Positions 5,291 to 5,682 of a stretch of DNA of 5,682 nucleotides are shown piece by piece (the first letter of the stretch is position 1; each line of letters begins with the position of its first letter). The translations under genes and the position numbers were made by a program. Source of the stretch: Candidatus Latescibacterota bacterium (GTDB lineage: Bacteria; JAAXHH01; JABIQT01); NCBI GenBank assembly GCA_018667995.1, contig JABIQT010000916.1:1-5682 (forward strand). Reading direction: 5' to 3'. The notes under the pieces were generated by a model that was given only the letters and a program-made list of their open reading frames with translations, did not search any database and had not been told where the DNA came from.

Positions 5291-5682
5291 ATGAGATTTT
5301 TCCCGATCACGCTGCTATCTATTCTCGCCCTTATGCATCCTGGCAATTTGGCCATCGGCCAACCACAGGCTGCGGTCCCCGCAGAATCCGCCGCATCATT
5401 CCGGCAACCCACGACCACCGTGCTCCTTCCAGCGGAGCCTCTGGGCGACGGCTCGTACCAGGTGATCTATGGTACCGAGCATGGAATCTCCGAGCAGTAT
5501 GAGCTGGCCCGGGTCTACGCTCGCCACGATCCGGAGCGCCCCCTCGACGACTATGAGATCGGAGAAGCCGAAATCGAAATCGTGGGAGAAGAAGCCACTC
5601 TGTTGTCCAATGCGGTCTTTGAGGATTATACGCCCTCCGATGATGAGACTGTGCTGGTAGCTCTGGCCATGGCAACACCAAA
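5291..5682 (+). CDS. Secreted or periplasmic protein with signal peptide (3' partial)
   Basis: The frame runs open from ATG 5291 off the window edge, giving 130 visible residues. An in-frame TGA (5282-5284) lies just upstream, and GGTGA (5280-5284) sits 6 bases before the ATG, so the start is well placed. The N-terminus is a typical signal peptide: Arg2, hydrophobic core at about 3-15 (FFPITLLSILALM) and a probable cleavage site around residues 23-28. The mature part begins with an Ala/Pro/Ser-rich stretch, then a segment rich in Glu and Asp (about 66-120, with YEIGEAEIEIVGEEATLL and EDYTPSDDE). I recognise no domain. It should be exported across the inner membrane. Competing frames on both strands here are arginine-rich shadows. 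A copy of the 16-base hairpin motif lies inside codons 27-32. Confidence 0.75.
   Translation, partial: MRFFPITLLSILALMHPGNLAIGQPQAAVPAESAASFRQPTTTVLLPAEPLGDGSYQVIYGTEHGISEQYELARVYARHDPERPLDDYEIGEAEIEIVGEEATLLSNAVFEDYTPSDDETVLVALAMATP
5369..5384. repeat. 16-base hairpin motif, copy 2 (inside the secreted-protein gene)
   Basis: This is identical to the 16-mer at 5202-5217, with the same 6-bp arms and 3-base loop. Here it is coding (Ala27-Ala28-Val-Pro-Ala31) and falls at the expected signal-peptide junction. The two copies are in the same orientation, 167 bases apart. Confidence 0.6.

Noticed and set aside
5113-5502. 129-residue plus-strand frame
   Set aside because: It overlaps the signal-peptide-bearing frame out of register, has no ribosome-binding site support and reads as low-quality composition.
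5331-5681. 116-residue minus-strand frame at the right edge
   Set aside because: It is rich in Arg, Pro and His, as expected for the shadow of the plus-strand secreted-protein gene.

Overview
The window looks like a piece of a Gram-negative bacterial chromosome, probably proteobacterial. The reasons are strong Shine-Dalgarno sites, short intergenic gaps, a secreted protein with a classical signal peptide and family-level gene similarities. The lineage cannot be fixed from this sequence. No transposase, integrase, tRNA, rRNA, CRISPR array or phage gene is visible.

Positions 1-3231, all on the plus strand, hold three oxidoreductase/enolase-type catabolic genes. They are the 3' part of a D-2-hydroxyacid dehydrogenase (1-846, start outside the window), a complete mandelate racemase/muconate lactonizing enzyme-like protein (965-2140) and an NAD-type short-chain dehydrogenase (2461-3231). 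Together they resemble a sugar-acid or hydroxy-acid breakdown locus: one enzyme that abstracts an alpha-proton (dehydratase, epimerase or cycloisomerase) flanked by two NAD-linked dehydrogenases. The substrate is not readable. The gaps carry operator-like or RNA-like inverted repeats (901-937 and 2391-2413), so the genes may be separately controlled rather than one tight operon.

Positions 3320-4442, also plus strand, hold a START-like (SRPBCC/AHSA1-type) protein broken by an apparent one-base deletion near 3535, then an iron-sulfur uracil-DNA glycosylase-family protein with a complete four-cysteine pattern.

Positions 4443-5682 hold a convergent two-helix small membrane protein on the minus strand (4602-4808) and a long non-coding divergent region (4809-5290). 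The window ends in the 5' part of a secreted protein (5291 to the edge). This region is the least explained. It contains a complex set of inverted repeats in the leader of the small membrane gene, and a 16-base hairpin motif present twice, once upstream of the secreted-protein gene and once inside it.

No clear new multi-gene system is present. The best leads are the structured leader at 4830-4908, the duplicated hairpin (5202 and 5369), the racemase-family enzyme lacking the usual catalytic histidine, and the repairable frameshift.
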